From: Acuticoccus sediminis
GTDB taxonomy: Bacteria > Pseudomonadota > Alphaproteobacteria > Rhizobiales > Amorphaceae
Length of the DNA stretch: 64,000 bases
Assembly (NCBI RefSeq): GCF_003258595.1
Contig: NZ_QHHQ01000010.1
Location: forward strand, 1 to 64,000
Direction of reading: 5' to 3'
Shown here: positions 36,063-45,829 of the stretch, one piece after another
Layout: the number at the start of each line of letters is the position of its first letter
Numbering within the stretch: the stretch's first letter is position 1
Translations under genes and position numbers: made by a program
Notes under the pieces: generated by a model
Databases searched by the model: none
Told to the model about the DNA's origin: nothing
What the model saw: the letters and a program-made list of their open reading frames with translations, nothing else

Positions 36063-36571
36063 GCCAGGTACGTGTCGAGATCGACGGTCATCTCTACCGG
36101 ATGTCGTGCGATCCGGGCGAAGAAGCGCGCGTCGAGACGCTCGCCAGGGAACTCGACGGCACGATCCGTGCGCTGAAGGGACGCATCGGCGAGATCGGCG
36201 ACCGGCGCATCGCCGTGATGGCGGCGCTGACGATCCTCGACCGGCTGAAGACCGCCGAGACGCGCCTCGCCGAGCTGACGGAGGAGAACGTCCGGCTGGA
36301 GCGCGCCCGCGAGCGGGCCGCGCTGGCCGCGGAGGCGGAGGACGAACCGCTGATCGCGCGCATCGACGCTGCGACCGCCGCCATCGAGCGCCTCACCGCC
36401 GAGATCAACGCCAATGTGCGCAGCTCCCAGTCGGGCGCTGCCCGGACGGATGCGGACGGGGCGAGCTTCAGCCACGTCGTCCGCCGCACGCCCCCTGCCC
36501 CCACCCCGGACCCGCCGGAGGAGCCGGACCCGCCCGGCGACACCGCCCCGAGCTTCGCGAAGCGCTCGTAG
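36059..36571 (+). CDS. zapA: Cell division protein ZapA, apparent CTG start
   Basis: About 170 residues. The N-terminal ZapA fold is clear ([21 protein letters not shown], split here as VRVEIDGHLYRM and ARVETLARELDGTI), with ALTILDRLK and a coiled coil, then a Pro-rich tail. ZapA bundles FtsZ filaments at midcell. In this frame no ATG, GTG or TTG exists between 35885 and the conserved first strand; the only candidate is CTG at 36059, overlapping the DUF4164 stop as CTGA. An ATG at 36101 would delete the first beta strand. Confidence 0.85.
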   Translation: MSQVRVEIDGHLYRMSCDPGEEARVETLARELDGTIRALKGRIGEIGDRRIAVMAALTILDRLKTAETRLAELTEENVRLERARERAALAAEAEDEPLIARIDAATAAIERLTAEINANVRSSQSGAARTDADGASFSHVVRRTPPAPTPDPPEEPDPPGDTAPSFAKRS

Positions 36572-36653
36572 GTCCGGGTCGCGTGCGGTCGCCCTGCGGG
36601 CGACCGGCCCGGTTTGCGGATCACGCGCCGTGTCCAGATCGCGCACGGCCGTG

Positions 36654-37175
36654 TCAGCGCGCGGCCTCGAGGACCCGCACGCATTCGATGAGCTCGGCGA
36701 GGATGGACGAGGGGTCGACGGTGATGGCCGGGTCCGCCGGGGACTTGGGAGCCGTGGGCCGGCCGCGGTGACGCACCAGCGCGTCGGGCGGGATGGCGCG
36801 CGCCGGCGGCGCCGCGGCGGCGACCGGAGGGGCCACCGCCTCCACGTGGCGCAGCAGCGCCCAGCCGCGCTTGGCGACCGCCTTGGCGCGGCCGTTGCGC
36901 AGGAACCCCATGACTTCGCGGAAGGAGCGGCCCTCGCCGTAGAGGAGCTCGGCGCAGCCGGCGAGCAGCGCCGCGTCTGCGGACCGGTAGTAGCGGCGCC
37001 GCCCGTCGACGATCGAATGAACGTCCGGGAGCCGGGCCTCGAGGTAGGTGAGAACGGACGGAGGGACGCCCACCTCGTCGGCGAGCCGCACAGCCTCGAT
37101 CAGGCCGCGCCCGTCGTCCCCCGACGGGCTGGTCTCGCCATGGTGAGCGTTGTGAGCAGCAGATCCACCAGCCAC
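36654..37175 (-). CDS. MerR-family transcriptional regulator
   Basis: 173 residues. The MerR-type winged helix occupies about residues 25-90 (LADEVGVPPSVLTYLEARLPDV, then RRRYYRSADAALLAGCAELL). The ligand-binding or dimerisation C-terminus is short and Ala/Pro-rich, lacking conserved cysteines, so metal sensing is unlikely. It follows ihfA on the same strand by 34 bp, an arrangement conserved in alphaproteobacteria where the MerR gene follows fabH-ihfA. Confidence 0.85.
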   Translation of the reverse strand: MAGGSAAHNAHHGETSPSGDDGRGLIEAVRLADEVGVPPSVLTYLEARLPDVHSIVDGRRRYYRSADAALLAGCAELLYGEGRSFREVMGFLRNGRAKAVAKRGWALLRHVEAVAPPVAAAAPPARAIPPDALVRHRGRPTAPKSPADPAITVDPSSILAELIECVRVLEAAR

Positions 37176-37209
37176 CGGCGCCTCCCTCCAGGCGCCGCGA
37201 GATGCAGCG

Positions 37210-37515
37210 CTAGTGTCTGTTGCCCGGCTGCTCGTTAATATATCGCTTCAAGACATCGCTCGGCCGGAAGGTCACCACCGAGCGTTGCTCGATCGGCACC
37301 TCTTCGCCGGTTTTCGGATTGCGTCCGACACGCTCTTTCTTTTCGCGCACCTCGAACGCGCCGAAAGAGGACATCCGGACGGATTCGCCCCGTTCAAGCG
37401 CGGAGACGATCTCCTCGATAATCTGGTCGATAAGTTCCGCTGCTTCGGCGCGGGACACATTCACCTTGCTGCATACGGCATTGGCAAGGTCCGCGCGGGT
37501 GATCGTGCGTCCCAT
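37210..37515 (-). CDS. ihfA: Integration host factor subunit alpha
   Basis: 101 residues. The HU/IHF fold is recognisable: TRADLANAVCSKVNVSRAEAAELID, then RMSSFGAFEVREKKER with the DNA-intercalating arm GRNPKTGEEVPI. With IhfB it bends DNA at promoters and origins. The start is ATG 37515 (MGRTITRAD); a GTG at 37542 is also in frame. The spacing between GGGGAG and this ATG is only 2 nt, so the start is uncertain. Confidence 0.94.
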   Translation of the reverse strand: MGRTITRADLANAVCSKVNVSRAEAAELIDQIIEEIVSALERGESVRMSSFGAFEVREKKERVGRNPKTGEEVPIEQRSVVTFRPSDVLKRYINEQPGNRH

Positions 37516-37632
37516 AGCTCCCCGATCATTTTTCGGCGCCACGCTTAGGCCGTGGCCCGGGTGGCTGCTCTATTTCTTACAAGCCAGTAAGGTAGATTGC
37601 AGTCCATAGCCGGGTCAACGCGTGTGTCTCAT

Positions 37633-37663
37633 ATTGGATCATAAACTTTGGTTATGATCCAAT
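37633..37663. repeat. AT-rich perfect palindrome between fabH and ihfA
   Basis: Arms 37633-37644 and 37652-37663 (ATTGGATCATAA and its exact complement) flank a 7-nt loop; a run of A follows on the plus strand. Its AT content is far below the genome's GC. It may be a fabH terminator without a downstream U-tract, or an operator for ihfA. Confidence 0.55.
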
Positions 37664-37670
37664 AAAAAGA

Positions 37671-38705
37671 CTACCAGCGAACCAGTACCGCGCCCCAAGT
37701 GAAACCGCCGCCCATGGCCTCGAGGAGCACGAGATCGCCGCGTTTGATGCGTCCGTCGGCGGCCGCCTCGGCCAGCGCGAGCGGAATGGAGGCTGCGGAC
37801 GTGTTGCCGTGATGCTGAACAGTCAGGATCACTTTTTCGGGGGCAATGCCTAATTTGCGGGCGCTGGAGTCGATGATCCGCTTGTTGGCCTGGTGCGGGA
37901 CGAACCAGTCGATCTCCTCGGCGGTCACGTCCGCCTTGGCGAAGACGTCCTCGACGACGTCCACCGTCGCGGAAACGGCGAAGCGGAAGACCTCCTGGCC
38001 GCGCATGCGCAGGTGGCCGACGGTCTGGGTCGTCGACGGGCCGCCGTCGACGAAGAGCTTTTCCTTGTGGCTGCCGTCGGAGCGCAGGCATGCCGCGATC
38101 ACGCCGCGCGCGTTCTCGCCTCCCGACCCGTCCGACGCCTCCAGCACCACCGCGCCGGCACCGTCGCCGAAGAGCACGCAGGTGGTCCGGTCCTCCCAGT
38201 CGAGGATGCGCGAGAAGGTCTCGGCGCCGATCACCAGCGCCCGCTTGGCGAGGCCCTGGGCGATCAGCGCGTCCGCCGTCGTCATAGCGTAGACGAAGCC
38301 GGAGCAGACCGCCGCGACGTCGAACGCGGCCCCCCGCGTGATGCCGAGGCGATGCTGCACGGCGACCGCTGTGGACGGGAAGGTGTTGTCCGGCGTCGCG
38401 GTGGCGAGGACGATGAGGTCGATATCGTCCGGACTGTAGCCGGCGCTGGCGAGCGCGGCGCGGGCGGCCCGCTCGGCGAGGTCGGAGGTGTACTCGCCGT
38501 CCGCGGCGAGGCGGCGTTCCTTGATGCCGGTCCGCGAGACGATCCATTCGTCCGACGTGTCGACCATCCTGGCCAGATCGTCGTTGGTGACTACGCGCTC
38601 CGGCAACGCCGATCCGACGCCCGCGATGCGGGTCGCCGGCGGTCGCAGCGGTCCGTGCGAGCGTTCCCCTGCCGCTTCGGCGTATCGATCAACCCGCGTT
38701 TGCAA
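37671..38705 (-). CDS. fabH: Beta-ketoacyl-ACP synthase III
   Basis: A 344-residue enzyme condensing acetyl-CoA with malonyl-ACP to start fatty acid synthesis. The catalytic triad is visible: Cys134 in [10 protein letters not shown], His in [10 protein letters not shown], Asn in HHGNTSAAS. The start is TTG at 38705 inside the end of plsX (17-bp overlap), with GGAGA about 10 nt upstream; the conserved core begins near [14 protein letters not shown]. It follows plsX and precedes ihfA, the usual alphaproteobacterial lipid cluster. Confidence 0.94.
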   Translation of the reverse strand: MQTRVDRYAEAAGERSHGPLRPPATRIAGVGSALPERVVTNDDLARMVDTSDEWIVSRTGIKERRLAADGEYTSDLAERAARAALASAGYSPDDIDLIVLATATPDNTFPSTAVAVQHRLGITRGAAFDVAAVCSGFVYAMTTADALIAQGLAKRALVIGAETFSRILDWEDRTTCVLFGDGAGAVVLEASDGSGGENARGVIAACLRSDGSHKEKLFVDGGPSTTQTVGHLRMRGQEVFRFAVSATVDVVEDVFAKADVTAEEIDWFVPHQANKRIIDSSARKLGIAPEKVILTVQHHGNTSAASIPLALAEAAADGRIKRGDLVLLEAMGGGFTWGAVLVRW

Positions 38706-39738
38706 GCTCTTTGGTCTCCGTCAGTGCCGCCACATCGAGGGCGATCCGGGCTTGTAGGTCGTTGCGCACCATGTCGTGCGCGAGCTCCACCGCGCTGGCG
38801 AACCCGTATTCGTCCGTTCCGCCGTGGCTCTTGATCACGAGGCCGTTGAGGCCGAGGAACACCGCGCCGTTGATCTTGCGTGGGTCCATCTTGTCGCGCA
38901 ACCGCGCGAAGGCCGGCTTCGCCAGGACATAGCCGATCCGCGCCCGCAACGTGCGGCCGATCGACATGCGAAGGTATTCGGCCAGCTGCCGGGCCGTGCC
39001 CTCGGCCGTCTTCAGCGCGATGTTGCCGGAGAAACCCTCCGTCACCACCACGTCGACGATGCCCTTGCCGATGTCGTCGCCCTCGACGAACCCCTCGTAG
39101 CGCAGGCCCGGGAAGTTGCCGGTCTTGAGGATCTGCCCGGCGTCGCGGACCTCCTCTAGCCCCTTTACCTCCTCGACGCCGATGTTGAGGAGGCCGACCT
39201 TCGGCGTATCGATCCCGAAGACCGCGCGCGACATCGCCGCGCCGAGGAGCGCGTGCGTGACGAGGTTCTTGGTGTCGACGCCGATGTTGGCGCCGACGTC
39301 GAGCACCACCGACTCGCCGCGGATCGTCGGCCAGATCGCCGCGAGCGCCGGGCGGTCGACGCCCTCCATCCCGCGCAGGCAGAACTTCGCCATCGCCATC
39401 AGCGCGCCGGTGTTGCCGGCCGAGACGGTCGCCGAGGCGGTCCCGCCCTTCACCGACTCCAGCGCCTGCCACATCGACGACACGCGCCGGCCCATGCGCA
39501 GCGCCTGGCTGGGCTTGGCGTCCATCGGGATGGAGACCTCGGTGTGGTGGATGTTCGACCGGGCGGCGAGCTCGGGGTGTCTGGCGATCGCCTTCTCGAT
39601 CTCGGCCTTGTCGCCGAAGATCTCGAACGCGAGGTTGGGGCAGCGCGTCAGCGCGACGGCCAGCCCTGGCACCGCCATGGACGGTCCCTCGTCGCCCCCC
39701 ATGGCATCGATAGCCAGTCGGATCTCGCCTGTGGTCAT
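38689..39738 (-). CDS. plsX: Phosphate acyltransferase
   Basis: A 349-residue acyl-ACP:phosphate transacylase making acyl-phosphate for phospholipid synthesis. The family N-terminus [14 protein letters not shown] and the conserved GNTGALMA and [11 protein letters not shown] are visible. It sits between DUF177 and fabH, with an overlap into fabH. Confidence 0.95.
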   Translation of the reverse strand: MTTGEIRLAIDAMGGDEGPSMAVPGLAVALTRCPNLAFEIFGDKAEIEKAIARHPELAARSNIHHTEVSIPMDAKPSQALRMGRRVSSMWQALESVKGGTASATVSAGNTGALMAMAKFCLRGMEGVDRPALAAIWPTIRGESVVLDVGANIGVDTKNLVTHALLGAAMSRAVFGIDTPKVGLLNIGVEEVKGLEEVRDAGQILKTGNFPGLRYEGFVEGDDIGKGIVDVVVTEGFSGNIALKTAEGTARQLAEYLRMSIGRTLRARIGYVLAKPAFARLRDKMDPRKINGAVFLGLNGLVIKSHGGTDEYGFASAVELAHDMVRNDLQARIALDVAALTETKELANAG

Positions 39739-39820
39739 GGAATCCTGTTCGCCGCCCTTTGCCGCGCCATCGCCATGCAGCGGCGCGGACCATAGTGGAT
39801 GTGGTCGTCCGACAAAACGT

Positions 39821-40333
39821 CTAAGTCGGATTGTTCTTCAAACTCGCCAGAACCGCGAAGGGCGACGGCTCGTCCGCTTCCTCCTCGTCGGCCGGGGCGT
39901 CGAACTCGACCCCCGGTGCCCGTGGATACGGGTCGAGGCCGAGGGCGAAGTGCTCCAGCGCGATGGCGCCGACGTCGACCTCGTATCCCTCCAGACGCTC
40001 GGGCGGATCGGGCTCGTCCGGATCGACCACCACCTCCTCGCTCTCGGCAACGTCGGGATGGAGGCGAACGTCGAAGTCTTCCTCGACCCTGCCCGGCACC
40101 GGGTCAAGGGTCACCACGCACGCCTGCGTGACGTCGCCGCTGACGGTGCCGACGACGCGGACCCCTTCCCCGCGCCACGGCTTCAGCGTGAACTCGGCCT
40201 TCAGGCTCCCGATCGAGAGGACCTCGAGCGCCTCGGCGAGTTCGGCCCGCTCCTCGTCCGTGGCCTCGATCGTGATCGTCCTCTGCTCGTCGAGGCGGCG
40301 GACGTTGAAGGGGCGATGGAAGCGCGCGGTCAT
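39821..40333 (-). CDS. DUF177 (YceD-like) protein
   Basis: 170 residues. The DUF177 motif is clear: [22 protein letters not shown], here [12 protein letters not shown], followed by an acidic [14 protein letters not shown] and [15 protein letters not shown]. Family members are implicated in 23S rRNA processing (YceD in plants and E. coli). In many bacteria it precedes rpmF-plsX; here it leads straight to plsX. Its start overlaps the chaperone gene stop (ATGA). Confidence 0.85.
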   Translation of the reverse strand: MTARFHRPFNVRRLDEQRTITIEATDEERAELAEALEVLSIGSLKAEFTLKPWRGEGVRVVGTVSGDVTQACVVTLDPVPGRVEEDFDVRLHPDVAESEEVVVDPDEPDPPERLEGYEVDVGAIALEHFALGLDPYPRAPGVEFDAPADEEEADEPSPFAVLASLKNNPT

Positions 40334-40896
40334 GACGCCACCTCAGCGACCGCGGCCGCGCCGGCGCCGGCCATTCGCGGCGCGAAGGCGTGAGGGTCCG
40401 GGAGATTTGGTCGCGCCTCGAGCCTGTCGGGCGCTGCCGCGCAGAGCGCCTCGAAATAGTCCGCGAGCGCGAACGCCGCCGGCGAATCGGGCCGTCCCGG
40501 CTCGTCCAGAACGTTCCGCGCCATGGCGGCGGCGAGGTCGGCCCGGTCGCCACGCGCGCTCAGGTAGGCTTCGTAGCGGCCGTAGAATGCAGCGCCCATC
40601 TTCTTCATCTTCTTCGGGACCGACAGATCGCTCACGCCGATGGTGCGCAGATTCTGGTCCATGTCGCTCAGGAAATGGTCGAACAGGGCCTGTCCGTCCA
40701 CCCCCATGGCCTCCCCGTCCTTTAAGGCGTTGATAAAGGGGGTGATGTGGAGGACCACCATTTCGAAGCGTCCGTCCAATGTGTCCGCGACGCCATAATT
40801 TGTGTAAAAGACCGGCGATCGCGCCTGCGCAACGACGGCTTCGTAGAGCTGACGCACCGCGGGATCGGGCTTGTTGCGGAAGAAGAAGCGAAACAT
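40330..40896 (-). CDS. Ubiquinol-cytochrome c chaperone family protein
   Basis: 188 residues starting MFRFFFRNKPDPAVRQLYEAVVAQAR. The pattern PVFYTNYGVADTLDGRFE and HITPFINALKD and FDHFLSDMDQNLR matches the CBP3/UQCC1-like chaperone domain that assists cytochrome b assembly. AAGGGG precedes the ATG. It leads the DUF177-plsX-fabH set, and its ATG shares bases with the divergent bamE start (CATG at 40894-40897). Confidence 0.9.
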   Translation of the reverse strand: MFRFFFRNKPDPAVRQLYEAVVAQARSPVFYTNYGVADTLDGRFEMVVLHITPFINALKDGEAMGVDGQALFDHFLSDMDQNLRTIGVSDLSVPKKMKKMGAAFYGRYEAYLSARGDRADLAAAMARNVLDEPGRPDSPAAFALADYFEALCAAAPDRLEARPNLPDPHAFAPRMAGAGAAAVAEVAS

Positions 40897-41374
40897 GGCA
40901 CAGAACCCCTTACGCGCCTCAGATAAGTTGGGTGCGCGGCGTTTCGAGGTGAAGTCGCTCGTCGCCGTCGCTGCGGTATGTCTCACGCTCTCGGCATGTG
41001 CCACGAGCGAGGAGTTCACCCGCGGCCAGAAAATCACGCCGGACCAGCTCGAGCAGGTCCCGATCGGATCGTCGAAGGAGCAGGCTCTTCTCGCCCTCGG
41101 CACCCCGACCAGCACCGGTTTGGCGGGCGGTGAGGCCTTGTACTACATCTCGCAGACCAAGGGGCGAAACTTCGCGTTCCAAAAAACCGCCGTGCGGGAC
41201 CGGCGCATCCTCGTCGTCTACCTCGACGACGACGGGAAGGTGCGACAGATCGCCGAATACGGCCTCAAGGACGGCAAGGTGTTCGACTACCTGTCCCGCA
41301 AGACGCGGACCTCGGGCAAGGACCTCGCCTTCCTGTCGCAGGTGCTCGCCGGCATGGCCAACCCGGAACTCTGA
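40895..41374 (+). CDS. bamE: Outer membrane assembly lipoprotein BamE (SmpA/OmlA)
   Basis: About 159 residues. A lipoprotein signal ends at LTLSAC (Cys near residue 34 counted from ATG 40895). The BamE fold follows: LEQVPIGSSKEQALLALGTP, split here as PIGSSKEQALLALG, with YYISQTKGRNF and DDDGKVRQIAEYG. BamE stabilises the BAM complex. The start could instead be GTG at 40949, which gives the compact signal KSLVAVAAVCLTLSAC; the longer choice overlaps the divergent chaperone ATG. The C-terminal extension (SGKDLAFLSQVLAGM) is typical of alphaproteobacteria. Confidence 0.86.
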   Translation: MAQNPLRASDKLGARRFEVKSLVAVAAVCLTLSACATSEEFTRGQKITPDQLEQVPIGSSKEQALLALGTPTSTGLAGGEALYYISQTKGRNFAFQKTAVRDRRILVVYLDDDGKVRQIAEYGLKDGKVFDYLSRKTRTSGKDLAFLSQVLAGMANPEL

Positions 41375-41702
41375 CACGCTCACCGCCACTCGTCTGACCC
41401 GTCCGCGCGCCGCCTGAGGCGGTGCCGGCCGGGTCGTTCGCCGTCCGCACCGTTTCGCCGCGCCTCTGCGCGGCGGAGCGGTCGCGACATCCTGTCGCCT
41501 GTCTGCCGCGTCGGCGCGCCATCGTCAAACGTCGCGGATCGCGGGCGGATTTGCGCTGCCGCCGAGGCGGCCGCAATGAGCTATCGGGCGGAAAGTTCCC
41601 AAATTTTTGTCGGGAACGACCGCGGATGACCTCTCGTTAATCCGGCCATAGGCGACGCGGCGCAGATGCCGCCGACCCCGACAGCAACGTGTGGAGAGAG
41701 TC
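41375..41702. other. Intergenic region with stress promoter
   Basis: 328 bp without a gene. The only clear element is the EcfG-type promoter at 41613-41638; the bamE end side shows no strong terminator. Confidence 0.55.
41613..41638 (+). promoter_or_regulatory. EcfG-type general stress promoter
   Basis: GGAAC (41613-41617), 17-nt spacer, CGTT (41635-41638): an exact match to the alphaproteobacterial sigma-EcfG consensus, 65 bp before the ATG of the small secreted protein gene at 41703. It puts that gene in the general stress regulon. Confidence 0.75.
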
Positions 41703-42053
41703 ATGACCAAGACTGTTATGGCGGCCCTGCTGGCCGCGACGATGGGTGCTGGCATTGCTGCGACGCCGGCGGCTGCTCAGGTGACCGTGCAGTTCGGTGA
41801 CACCGACAACTACAGCGTCCACGACCGCAACGCGGACCGCCGCGAGCATCGCCTCGACCACCGCGAGGACAAGGTGGAGGCGGAGGGCGACCGCCGCGCC
41901 GACTACGCCGCCTCGAAGGGCAACTACAAGCGGGCCGCGAAGATCGAGGAACGCTACGACCGCAAGCTCGACAAGATCGACGACCAGCAGGCCCGGGTGC
42001 GTGACTACGACCGCCGTCACGACGACGACGGTGTCACCATCCAGCTGAACTGA
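41703..42053 (+). CDS. Small secreted charged stress protein (EcfG-controlled)
   Basis: 116 residues. The signal peptide runs to about residue 25 (MAALLAATMGAGIAA then TPAAAQ). The mature part is extremely charged: repeated DRR, HRLDHRED and RYDRKLDKIDDQQARVRDYDRR, probably helical. GGAGAGAG lies just before the ATG. No family recognised. It is monocistronic, with an EcfG promoter upstream and a strong terminator downstream, so a periplasmic desiccation or osmotic-stress role is plausible but inferred. Confidence 0.78.
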   Translation: MTKTVMAALLAATMGAGIAATPAAAQVTVQFGDTDNYSVHDRNADRREHRLDHREDKVEAEGDRRADYAASKGNYKRAAKIEERYDRKLDKIDDQQARVRDYDRRHDDDGVTIQLN

Positions 42054-42084
42054 TTCCGCGCTCCTCGGGAGCGTCTGGACGGAC

Positions 42085-42115
42085 AAGGCCGCGCACAACC
42101 GTGCGCGGCCTTTTT
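42085..42115 (+). terminator. Intrinsic terminator of the small stress gene
   Basis: A 12-bp perfect stem (AAGGCCGCGCAC / GTGCGCGGCCTT) with a 4-nt loop and TTTTT; it also separates the gene from convergent hppA. Confidence 0.85.
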
Positions 42116-42145
42116 CCGTTCGTCCGGCACCGGAGCGCGTGAGGG

Positions 42146-44392
42146 CTAGACGCCCTGGTGGGCGAGGACCGCGAGGAGCAGGAGCGCGACGATGTTGGTG
42201 ATCTTGATCATCGGGTTCACCGCCGGCCCGGCCGTGTCCTTGTAGGGGTCGCCCACCGTGTCGCCGGTGACGGAGGCCTTGTGCGCCTCGGACCCCTTGA
42301 GATGCTTCACACCGTCGCGATCCACGAAGCCGTCCTCGAAGGACTTCTTCGCGTTGTCCCAGGCGCCGCCGCCGGCGGTCATGGAGATCGCCACGAAGAG
42401 CCCGGTCACGATCACGCCGAGGAGCATCGCGCCCGTCGCCGCGAACGCCTCGCCCTTGCCGGCGATGGCGTTGATCAGGAAGAACACCACGATCGGCGAG
42501 AGCACCGGCAGGAGCGACGGCAGGATCATCTCGCGGATCGCCGCCTTGGTGAGCATGTCCACCGCGCGGCCATAGTCGGGACGGTCCTTGCCCTCCATGA
42601 TGCCCGGCTTCTCCCGGAACTGACGGCGCACCTCCTCGACGACCGAGCCCGCCGCGCGGCCGACCGCCGTCATCGCCACGCCGCCGAAGAGGAACGGCAG
42701 CAGACCGCCGAAGAAGAGCCCCACCACCACGTAAGGGTTCGCCAGCGAGAAGTTCAGCGTCTCCGACGTCACCCCCTGGAAGAAGGGGTACTGGTCGGAA
42801 TGGGCGATGAAGTACTTGAGGTCCTCGGTGTAGGCCGCGAAGAGGACCAGCGCGCCGAGACCCGCCGAGCCGATCGCATAGCCCTTCGTCACCGCCTTGG
42901 TTGTGTTGCCGACCGCGTCGAGCGCGTCCGTCGTCGAGCGCACGTCCTCCGGAAGATCGGCCATCTCGGCGATGCCGCCGGCGTTGTCGGTCACCGGACC
43001 GAACGCGTCGAGCGCTACAACCATACCGGCAAGCGCGAGCATCGTCGTGACCGCAATGGCGATGCCGTAAAGCCCCGCAAAGGAATAAGTAAAGATTATT
43101 CCGGCGATGATCACGAGGGCCGGAAGCGCCGTCGCCTCGAGCGAGACCGCGAGACCCTGGATCACGTTGGTGCCGTGCCCAGTCACCGACGCCTGGCTGA
43201 TCGAGCGTACCGGGCGGAAGCCGACGCCGGTGTAGTACTCGGTGATCCAGACGATGAGCCCGGTGATCACGAGGCCCGCCACGCCGCAGAGATAGAGGTC
43301 GAAGGGCGTGAAGGTGATGCCCGCGGCCGTCCCGGTCTGCGCCACGGCGTCTGCCACGGCGGCCGCGCCGTCGGTCCCGGCCGCCGTCGTGACTGCTTCG
43401 GCGGCCGCCGTCGCTCCCGCCGTCAGCGTCGTCGAGAAGGAGCCGAAGACGAGGTAGGTGACCGGCAGGAGGATGATGAGCGACAGGACGGCGGTGACGA
43501 TGAAGCCCTTGTAGAGCGCACCCATGATGTTGGTGCCGCCGCCGAGCTTCACGAAGAAGGTGCCGACGATGGACGTCAGCACGCACGCGCCGCCGATGGC
43601 GAGCGGGTAGAGCATCGTCGCCGAGAGGTGGTCGCTGCCGGCGAAGTAGATCGCGGCGAGGACCATGGTGGCGACCACGGTGACCGCGTAGGTCTCGAAG
43701 AGGTCCGCCGCCATGCCGGCGCAGTCGCCGACGTTGTCGCCCACGTTGTCGGCGATCGTGGCCGGGTTGCGCGGGTCGTCCTCCGGGATTCCGGCCTCGA
43801 CCTTGCCGACGAGGTCGCCGCCGACGTCCGCCCCCTTGGTGAAGATGCCGCCGCCGAGGCGCGCGAAGATCGAGATCAGCGAGGCGCCGAAGCCGAGCGC
43901 GACCAGCGCGTCGACGACGGTGCGCGAGGTCGGGTCATGACCGAGGATCGAGGTCAGGACGAAGAAGTAGACCGCGACGCCCAGCAGCGCGAGGCCGGCC
44001 ACCAGCATGCCGGTGACTGCGCCCGACTTGAAGGCGATGTCGAGACCGCCCTGCAGCGACTGGGATGCGGCCTGTGCCGTGCGCACGTTCGCCCGCACCG
44101 AGACCAGCATGCCGATGTACCCCGCCGTCCCCGACAGGATGGCGCCGATGGCGAAGCCGACCGCGACGAGCGCGCCCAGAAGCCAGAAGACCAGCGCGAA
44201 GATGAGGACCCCCACGACCGCGATCGTGAAATACTGGCGGGCAAGGTAGGCCGAGGCGCCCTCCTGGATGGCGCCGGCGATTTCCTGCATCCGCGGCGTG
44301 CCGGCTGGTGCCGCGATGACGCTGCGTATCGCCCAGGCACCATAAAGCAGCGAGACGAGCCCGCACGCGATGACGATCAAAGTCGGGTTCAT
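42146..44392 (-). CDS. hppA: K+-insensitive pyrophosphate-energised proton pump
   Basis: A 748-residue membrane H+-pyrophosphatase with about 16 helices. PPi-binding motifs include [22 protein letters not shown] and [17 protein letters not shown], split here; both carry the conserved acidic and Asn residues. In the K+-site segment [10 protein letters not shown] the residue after GNTT is Lys, the marker of K+-insensitive pumps (Ala in K+-dependent ones). It uses PPi to pump protons, useful in low-energy states. Ends at 42146, next to a terminator. Confidence 0.95.
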   Translation of the reverse strand: MNPTLIVIACGLVSLLYGAWAIRSVIAAPAGTPRMQEIAGAIQEGASAYLARQYFTIAVVGVLIFALVFWLLGALVAVGFAIGAILSGTAGYIGMLVSVRANVRTAQAASQSLQGGLDIAFKSGAVTGMLVAGLALLGVAVYFFVLTSILGHDPTSRTVVDALVALGFGASLISIFARLGGGIFTKGADVGGDLVGKVEAGIPEDDPRNPATIADNVGDNVGDCAGMAADLFETYAVTVVATMVLAAIYFAGSDHLSATMLYPLAIGGACVLTSIVGTFFVKLGGGTNIMGALYKGFIVTAVLSLIILLPVTYLVFGSFSTTLTAGATAAAEAVTTAAGTDGAAAVADAVAQTGTAAGITFTPFDLYLCGVAGLVITGLIVWITEYYTGVGFRPVRSISQASVTGHGTNVIQGLAVSLEATALPALVIIAGIIFTYSFAGLYGIAIAVTTMLALAGMVVALDAFGPVTDNAGGIAEMADLPEDVRSTTDALDAVGNTTKAVTKGYAIGSAGLGALVLFAAYTEDLKYFIAHSDQYPFFQGVTSETLNFSLANPYVVVGLFFGGLLPFLFGGVAMTAVGRAAGSVVEEVRRQFREKPGIMEGKDRPDYGRAVDMLTKAAIREMILPSLLPVLSPIVVFFLINAIAGKGEAFAATGAMLLGVIVTGLFVAISMTAGGGAWDNAKKSFEDGFVDRDGVKHLKGSEAHKASVTGDTVGDPYKDTAGPAVNPMIKITNIVALLLLAVLAHQGV

Positions 44393-44475
44393 TCATTTCC
44401 TCCAGCGCGCGGCCCCTCTTTTCGGGGGTCCGCATCTCTTGTCGTTGCCGCTGGAGTAAAGCGGGCGTCAGCCCA

Positions 44476-45684
44476 TCAGGCAAGCTTATCGGCTTGACGA
44501 ATTTGGGATACGTAGCCGGCGATGCCCATCACAACCAGAGGGCAAGCGACGAGGCCGAGGAGCACCCAGTTGATGGGCGACCAGCCCGCCGTCTGGAACA
44601 GGACGCCCGACGAGAGGGAGGCGAGCGCCACCATGCCGAAGACGATGAAGTCGTTCGCCGCCTGGGTGCGCGCACGCTCCTCCGGCCGCTGCGCCTGGGT
44701 CAGCATCGCCGTGCCGCCGATGAAGCCGAAGTTCCAGCCGAGGCCCAGCAGGATAAGCGCGCCGTAGAAGTGGAAGAGCTCGAGCCCCATCAGCGCCGTC
44801 GCGCCGGCGAACGCCAGGAGCGCCAGGCCGATGGTGGCGATGATCTCCGCGCCGTAGCGGGAGATGAGGTTGCCGGTGAAGAAGCTCGGCGCGAACATCG
44901 CGATGACGTGCCACTGGATGCCGAAGGCCGCGTCGTCGGTCCCGAAGCCGCAGCCGAGCATGGCGAGCGGCGCCGCCGTCATCATGAGGCTCATCACGCC
45001 GTAGGACACGACGGCGACGAGGATCGCGAGCTGCACCTTCGGCTCCGCGAGGATCTGGCGCAGCGGCCGTCCGGCGGCCGCCTCCGCCGACTCCGGCGCG
45101 CGCAGCGGCCCGCGATAGAAGGCCAGGACGGCGATGCTGAAGAGCGCGAGGACGGCCTGCGCGAGGTAGGCGCCGGCGAAGGCGGTCGGCGCGAAGAGGT
45201 CGCGCGTCGCGATCACCGTCTGCGGCCCGATGATGCCGGCGAGGAGCCCGCCCGCGAGGACATAGGAGATCGCCTTGGGGCGGAACCCGGGCGTTGCCCC
45301 CTCCGCCGCGGCGAAGCGGTACTGCTGCACGAAGGCGAAGGAGAAGCCGCCGAAGAAGGTACCGACGCAGTAGAGCGGGAAGAGGCCCGTCATGATCGCC
45401 GTGAAGGCGATGAAGCCGCCGATCGAGGCGGTCAGCGCACCCGTCATGAAGCCGGCGCGACGGCCGACGCGGCCCATCAGCATGGCCGCCGGAATGGTCC
45501 CGCAGGCGGTGCCGACGATCATCAGCGAGACGGGAAGCGTCGCGAGGTGGGTGGATTGGCCCAGAAGCGTGACGCCGACGAGGCCGCCGAGCGCGATGGT
45601 GATGGAGGTGAGCGCACCGCCCAACGCCTGGGCAAGCGCGAGAACGAGCGCATTGCGCCGCGCGAGACGATCTTCGGGTTGCAT
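44476..45684 (-). CDS. MFS transporter
   Basis: A 402-residue inner-membrane protein with about 12 hydrophobic segments. The MFS loop motif LMGRVGRRAGFMTGA is near residues 70-84; the central loop carries AESAEAAAGRPLRQIL. The subfamily resembles uncharacterised YfcJ/YhhS-type exporters; the substrate cannot be told. It precedes hppA on the same strand by 83 bp, but likely has its own transcript. Confidence 0.85.
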   Translation of the reverse strand: MQPEDRLARRNALVLALAQALGGALTSITIALGGLVGVTLLGQSTHLATLPVSLMIVGTACGTIPAAMLMGRVGRRAGFMTGALTASIGGFIAFTAIMTGLFPLYCVGTFFGGFSFAFVQQYRFAAAEGATPGFRPKAISYVLAGGLLAGIIGPQTVIATRDLFAPTAFAGAYLAQAVLALFSIAVLAFYRGPLRAPESAEAAAGRPLRQILAEPKVQLAILVAVVSYGVMSLMMTAAPLAMLGCGFGTDDAAFGIQWHVIAMFAPSFFTGNLISRYGAEIIATIGLALLAFAGATALMGLELFHFYGALILLGLGWNFGFIGGTAMLTQAQRPEERARTQAANDFIVFGMVALASLSSGVLFQTAGWSPINWVLLGLVACPLVVMGIAGYVSQIRQADKLA

Positions 45685-45829
45685 GTGCCTCGCTTAGCCG
45701 CAGCCACGACGCGCCGCAAGGACGCGACGGGGCTGCGGCTATGACTGAGCCGAAGCTATATATTAATCCAATGGGGCGTGCCGCTTCGGCCGCGACCCCA
45801 TGGAGAGCGACGGGGTGACCGTCTCCCGA

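Noticed and set aside
36572-36653. 6S RNA downstream of zapA, its usual place
   Set aside because: The gap is only 82 bp and shows no closing stem; the candidate near gap is far better.
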